Part shown: piece by piece, positions 61,399 to 64,000 of the stretch | Layout of the letters: every line of letters begins with the position of its first letter | Position numbering within the stretch: the stretch's first letter is position 1 | NCBI GenBank assembly: GCA_963825315.1 | Contig: CAWGST010000002.1 | Span: forward strand, 930,001-994,000 | Source of the DNA: DASRLE01 sp963825315 | Lineage (GTDB): Bacteria; Verrucomicrobiota; Verrucomicrobiia; Limisphaerales; Palsa-1400 | Direction of reading: 5' to 3' | DNA length: 64,000 nucleotides | Program-made: the position numbers and the translations under genes | The notes under the pieces: generated by a model | Told to the model about the DNA's origin: nothing | The model's input: only the letters and a program-made list of their open reading frames with translations | Databases searched by the model: none

Positions 61399-62354
61399 GC
61401 CTCTTTCTCCGAACGCGGGTCCCAGGCATCGCGCAGGCCGTCGCCGACAAAGTTGAGGGCGAGCAGCGTCAGGGCAAGGGTCGCGCCCGGATAGACGATC
61501 AGCCACCAGTAGATGCGAATGGAGTTGATTTGTTCGGCCCCGCTTGCGATGAGCGAACCCAAACTGGCTTGCGGCGGTTGTATGCCCAATCCCAGATAGC
61601 TGAGAAAAGATTCGTAAAGAATAATGGAGGGAATGGTCAGGGTCAGATAAACGATGATCACGCCATAGACGTTGGGCAGGATGTGGCGCAGGATGATTCG
61701 CGGATGGCTCGCGCCCAGGACGCGGCTGGCATCAAGGAAGGCGCGATGGCGCAGCGAGAGCACCTGCCCGCGCACGATCCGCGCCATGGTCAGCCAGGAC
61801 ACCGCCCCCAGTCCGGCGAACAGGCCGGCAAATTGCAGAAACTGCGCGCCGCCCGCGGACAGGCCCGCCGATTGCATTTTTTCCAGGAAAGCGTTGAGGG
61901 CGGTGATGAGCACGATGACAAAAATGACGGAGGGCATGGCATAGAGCACATCAACAAAACGCATCATCACACTGTCCCAGCGTCCGCCGCAATAACCGGC
62001 GGTTGCGCCCCACAACACGCCGATGACCAGGCTGACGGCCGCGCCGACCAGGCCGACGAGCAACGAAATGCGCGCGCCGTGGCAAACCCGGCTCAACAGA
62101 TCGCGCCCGTGGACGTCGGTGCCGAACCAATGCCCGGAGCCGGGCGGCTGGAATTGGGCGTCGGAAATCGCATCGGGCGGATGGGTCAGGGCCGCGGGCA
62201 GGCGCGGGGCGAAGGCGGGCTGGCTGAAGAGGGGCCAAAGCAAAACGGCCAAAACCAGGAAGGCCAAAAGAATGGAAGCGGCGGCGGCGGGCCGATTGCG
62301 GCGAAAGCGACGCCAGGCTTTTTGATTGGGGCTGAGATTTTCGGGCCTACTCAT
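61395..62354 (-). CDS. oppC: ABC transporter permease, OppC/DppC type
   Basis: The start at ATG 62354 (MSRPENLSPNQKAWRRFRRN) gives 319 residues. There is an N-terminal span, an extracytoplasmic loop with HWFGTDVHGRDLLSRVCHGARISL (family motif), and the EAA loop FLDASRVLGASHPRIILRHILPNVYGVIIV. It works with the OppB-type gene just upstream, which it overlaps by 8 bases, in peptide or nickel uptake; the solute cannot be told. The ATPase and binding protein genes are not in the window. Confidence 0.93.
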   Translation of the reverse strand: MSRPENLSPNQKAWRRFRRNRPAAAASILLAFLVLAVLLWPLFSQPAFAPRLPAALTHPPDAISDAQFQPPGSGHWFGTDVHGRDLLSRVCHGARISLLVGLVGAAVSLVIGVLWGATAGYCGGRWDSVMMRFVDVLYAMPSVIFVIVLITALNAFLEKMQSAGLSAGGAQFLQFAGLFAGLGAVSWLTMARIVRGQVLSLRHRAFLDASRVLGASHPRIILRHILPNVYGVIIVYLTLTIPSIILYESFLSYLGLGIQPPQASLGSLIASGAEQINSIRIYWWLIVYPGATLALTLLALNFVGDGLRDAWDPRSEKEA

Positions 62355-63270
62355 AGCGCACCCTCGGGTCGAGCAGGCTGAAGACGAAATCGACCGCCAG
62401 ATTGAGAGCCAACAGCAGAATCGCATAGAGCAAGACCAGGCCGGCCACCATGGTGTAATCACGGTTGAGCGAGCTGTTGACCATGAAAACGCCGAGGCCC
62501 GGTATTTGGAAAAGGTTCTCGACAACGAATGAGCCGGTCAACAAATCGGCCAGCATCGGGCCAGAATACGACACCACGGGGAGGACGGCAATGCGGAAGG
62601 CGTGCTTGATCAGCACCGCCATTTCGCCGAGACCCTTGGAGCGGGCGGTGGTGATGAACTCAGACGGCAGGGTGTTGAGCATCCCTTCGTGCATCAAGCG
62701 GGCGACGCGGCCGGTGAAATAGAGGCCGAGGGTGAGCGTCGGCAGCACGGCATGCCAGGGGGAGCCCCACAACGCGACCGGAAACCAGCGCCATTGAATG
62801 GCAAAGAGCATGATGAGAACCGGCCCGATCACCAACCCCGGAATGCAGATCACGAGCAAGGCGACAAAACTCCCCAAATAATCGCCCCAAGCCCCCTTGT
62901 GGACGGCGGTGAAAAAGCCCAGCGGAATGCCCGTGCCCATGGCAAAGCAAAAAGCCATCGCCCCCAGGCTCAGTGAAACCGGCAGGCCCTGCGCGATGAT
63001 GTCCATCACCGAACGATTGCGGTACTTGAGCGACGCCCCGAAATCGCCATGAACGCTGCCATCGAGGTAGCGCAGATATTGGCGGAGGACCGGCTCATCG
63101 AGATGGTATTTGGCGCGGAGGTTGCGTTCGATTTCGGGCGAAGCCGGTTTGCGTTCGCGATCAAAGGGCCCGCCCGGCACGACGCGGACCATGACAAAGG
63201 CGAGGAAGCTGATGAGCAACAGCAACGGCGCCAGGAAAAGAATGCGTTTCAGGAAATACATTCGATTCAT
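62347..63270 (-). CDS. oppB: ABC transporter permease, OppB/DppB type
   Basis: The 307-residue protein has the N-terminal span (FLKRILFLAPLLLLISFLAFVMVRVVPGGPFD) and the OppB motif YHLDEPVLRQYLRYLDGSVHGDFGASLKYRNRSVMDII. The EAA loop is FITTARSKGLGEMAVLIKHAFRIAVLPVVSYSG. The C-terminal FQIPGLGVFMVNSSLNRDYTMV is typical. Its stop lies within the start of the OppC-type gene, showing coupled translation. The ATG is at 63270. Confidence 0.93.
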   Translation of the reverse strand: MNRMYFLKRILFLAPLLLLISFLAFVMVRVVPGGPFDRERKPASPEIERNLRAKYHLDEPVLRQYLRYLDGSVHGDFGASLKYRNRSVMDIIAQGLPVSLSLGAMAFCFAMGTGIPLGFFTAVHKGAWGDYLGSFVALLVICIPGLVIGPVLIMLFAIQWRWFPVALWGSPWHAVLPTLTLGLYFTGRVARLMHEGMLNTLPSEFITTARSKGLGEMAVLIKHAFRIAVLPVVSYSGPMLADLLTGSFVVENLFQIPGLGVFMVNSSLNRDYTMVAGLVLLYAILLLALNLAVDFVFSLLDPRVRYE

Positions 63271-63297
63271 TTAACCACAATATCGGGGAAAATGTCT

Positions 63298-63321
63298 AAT
63301 GACGAAATCCTAATGACCAAT
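63298..63321. repeat. Short dispersed repeat, copy 1
   Basis: AATGACGAAATCCTAATGACCAAT occurs as two 12-base halves; the second copy with one extra A is at 63496-63520, right after the MITE. Related AATGACGAA and TGACC words continue to 63590. Confidence 0.7.
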
Positions 63322-63345
63322 GAAGGACCGCAGCGGAAATGACTA

Positions 63346-63494
63346 GAGCGGTTTAAAAAATGACGTAGCCGTCACGACTATTCAAACGGCATCGTCTGAG
63401 AGAGGAATGGTAGGGCGGCGCTGCTGCGCCGCCGAGGCCGCGCAGCAGCGCGGCCCTACCTTGCAATGCGGCTACAGTTTTCATGAAACCGCTC
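63346..63494. mobile_element. 149-bp MITE related to IS630
   Basis: It is flanked by TA (63344-63345 and 63495-63496). The right end matches the IS630 end at 21 of 25 positions, and the left end begins with the same GAGCGGTTT. Inside is a long hairpin (63409-63428 against 63441-63460, 19 of 20 bases paired, 12-base loop). It encodes nothing and would need the IS630 transposase to move. Confidence 0.75.
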
Positions 63495-63495
63495 T

Positions 63496-63520
63496 AATGA
63501 CGAAAATCCTAATGACCAAT
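63496..63520. repeat. Short dispersed repeat, copy 2
   Basis: Second copy of the AATGACGAA(A)ATCC/TAATGACCAAT repeat, directly abutting the right TA of the MITE. Confidence 0.7.
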
Positions 63521-63629
63521 CAATGCCCAAATGACCCAATGACGAAATTTCATCATTCGAGCTTCGTCATTAATTGGTCATTCGTGCCTGGACATTGGAC
63601 ATTCTTTTTGGCCTGGCTGCGGCAAGCCA

Positions 63630-64000
63630 TTATCTCTCATTGACAATAGGGTTGCCAGAAAGCGGGATGCGCCCGGCGTTAAGGAGGCGCAGCAGCGGGC
63701 GGGGGGCTTTTTGAATGGCCGGAGGTGTGCCGAAATTAGCTGTCCCTCGCCCCGGTCCGCTGGCAAACATTCCCTTGATCCTTTCCTGGAGTATTTGAAG
63801 TCTCATGGAAAAGGTCCAGGTTCCAGCCCGGCTTGGGTCCATGCCCCACGTCCAGAGAGTGCCGTCCGCGGTCAAGCCGAAGGCTGTGTTGCCGCCGCCC
63901 CAGATGGCCTGCCAGTCCGACCGTTTTCCGACCTGACGCCACTTTTCATCCGGCGCCGCAGTATAAAGCAGGCTTACTGAGAAAGGCTTTTCCCAAAGCG
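63630..64000 (-). CDS. RCC1/BNR-like repeat protein, C-terminal end only
   Basis: The gene enters from the right edge and ends at TAG/TGA-type stop 63630. The visible 123 codons include a WQAIWGGGNTAFGLTADGTLWTWGMD unit, an RCC1-type beta-propeller repeat (GLTxDGTLWTWG). A tail of about 60 residues follows (FSMRLQILQERIKGMF, RPLLRLLNAGRIPL). The N-terminal propeller lies outside the window. It is probably an exported protein of unknown function. Confidence 0.65.
   Translation of the reverse strand, partial: LWEKPFSVSLLYTAAPDEKWRQVGKRSDWQAIWGGGNTAFGLTADGTLWTWGMDPSRAGTWTFSMRLQILQERIKGMFASGPGRGTANFGTPPAIQKAPRPLLRLLNAGRIPLSGNPIVNER

Overview
The window looks like a Verrucomicrobiota chromosome segment, probably the Limisphaerales/Pedosphaera side. 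This is an inference from gene style: two prepilin-type pseudopilins with the FTLIELLVVIAIIAIL leader, TPR proteins, a conserved small lipoprotein beside a pseudopilin, GC-rich coding DNA, and intergenic stretches full of short dispersed repeats. No rRNA, tRNA, CRISPR or prophage was recognised.

Layout. 0-9 kb: end of a TPR protein, secreted/pseudopilin genes, a NarL-type two-component pair (sensor kinase and LuxR-type regulator), a second pseudopilin with its lipoprotein, and carbamate kinase. 9-14 kb: a minus-strand run of radical SAM/B12-type protein, six-hairpin glycosidase and MocA-like nucleotidyltransferase. 14-24 kb: a long minus-strand run from comB through two tandemly duplicated GT39-like/TPR membrane proteins to three CNNM/CorC-type paralogues, the middle one frameshifted. 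24-30 kb: a VapBC pair, a CDP-alcohol phosphatidyltransferase, two tandem thymidylate kinase-like genes, a ROK kinase, a Ppx/GppA phosphatase and a lipoprotein. 30-37.6 kb: a ferritin followed by a translationally coupled set (VWA/BatA-like, two-domain FbpB-type permease, NHL protein, large VWA protein), with single-base frame breaks in two genes.

38-45 kb is a defence island: a PLD-SNF2 helicase, a DUF2283/DUF4258 pair, a DarT/DarG toxin-antitoxin pair, and two rearranged leftovers of an Eco57I-type methylase. One leftover is a methylase without its catalytic core. The other is an 80-codon chimera of helicase start and methylase tail. An IS21-family element follows (45.6-48.1 kb).

48.7-52.6 kb returns to housekeeping (Tat-exported Gfo/Idh/MocA oxidoreductase, pheT). 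53-56.5 kb is accessory again: a nucleotidyltransferase plus winged-helix-like gene pair with a perfect palindromic operator, bracketed by 82-bp direct repeats, then a PstI/BsuBI-like adenine methylase that has lost its end and has no endonuclease partner. 56.5-64 kb holds secreted-protein genes, a second PIN toxin pair, an IS630 element with a slippery A7, a zinc-ribbon protein, OppB/OppC-type permeases, a 149-bp MITE matching the IS630 ends, and the end of an RCC1-like protein.

The most interesting material is the 38-45 kb island with its deletion-fused genes and DarTG, and the repeat-flanked, operator-controlled two-gene cassette at 53-54.9 kb. Three genes carry single-base frame breaks, two of them in G/C-rich runs, and a fourth boundary is suspicious; assembly error must be excluded before calling them pseudogenes.
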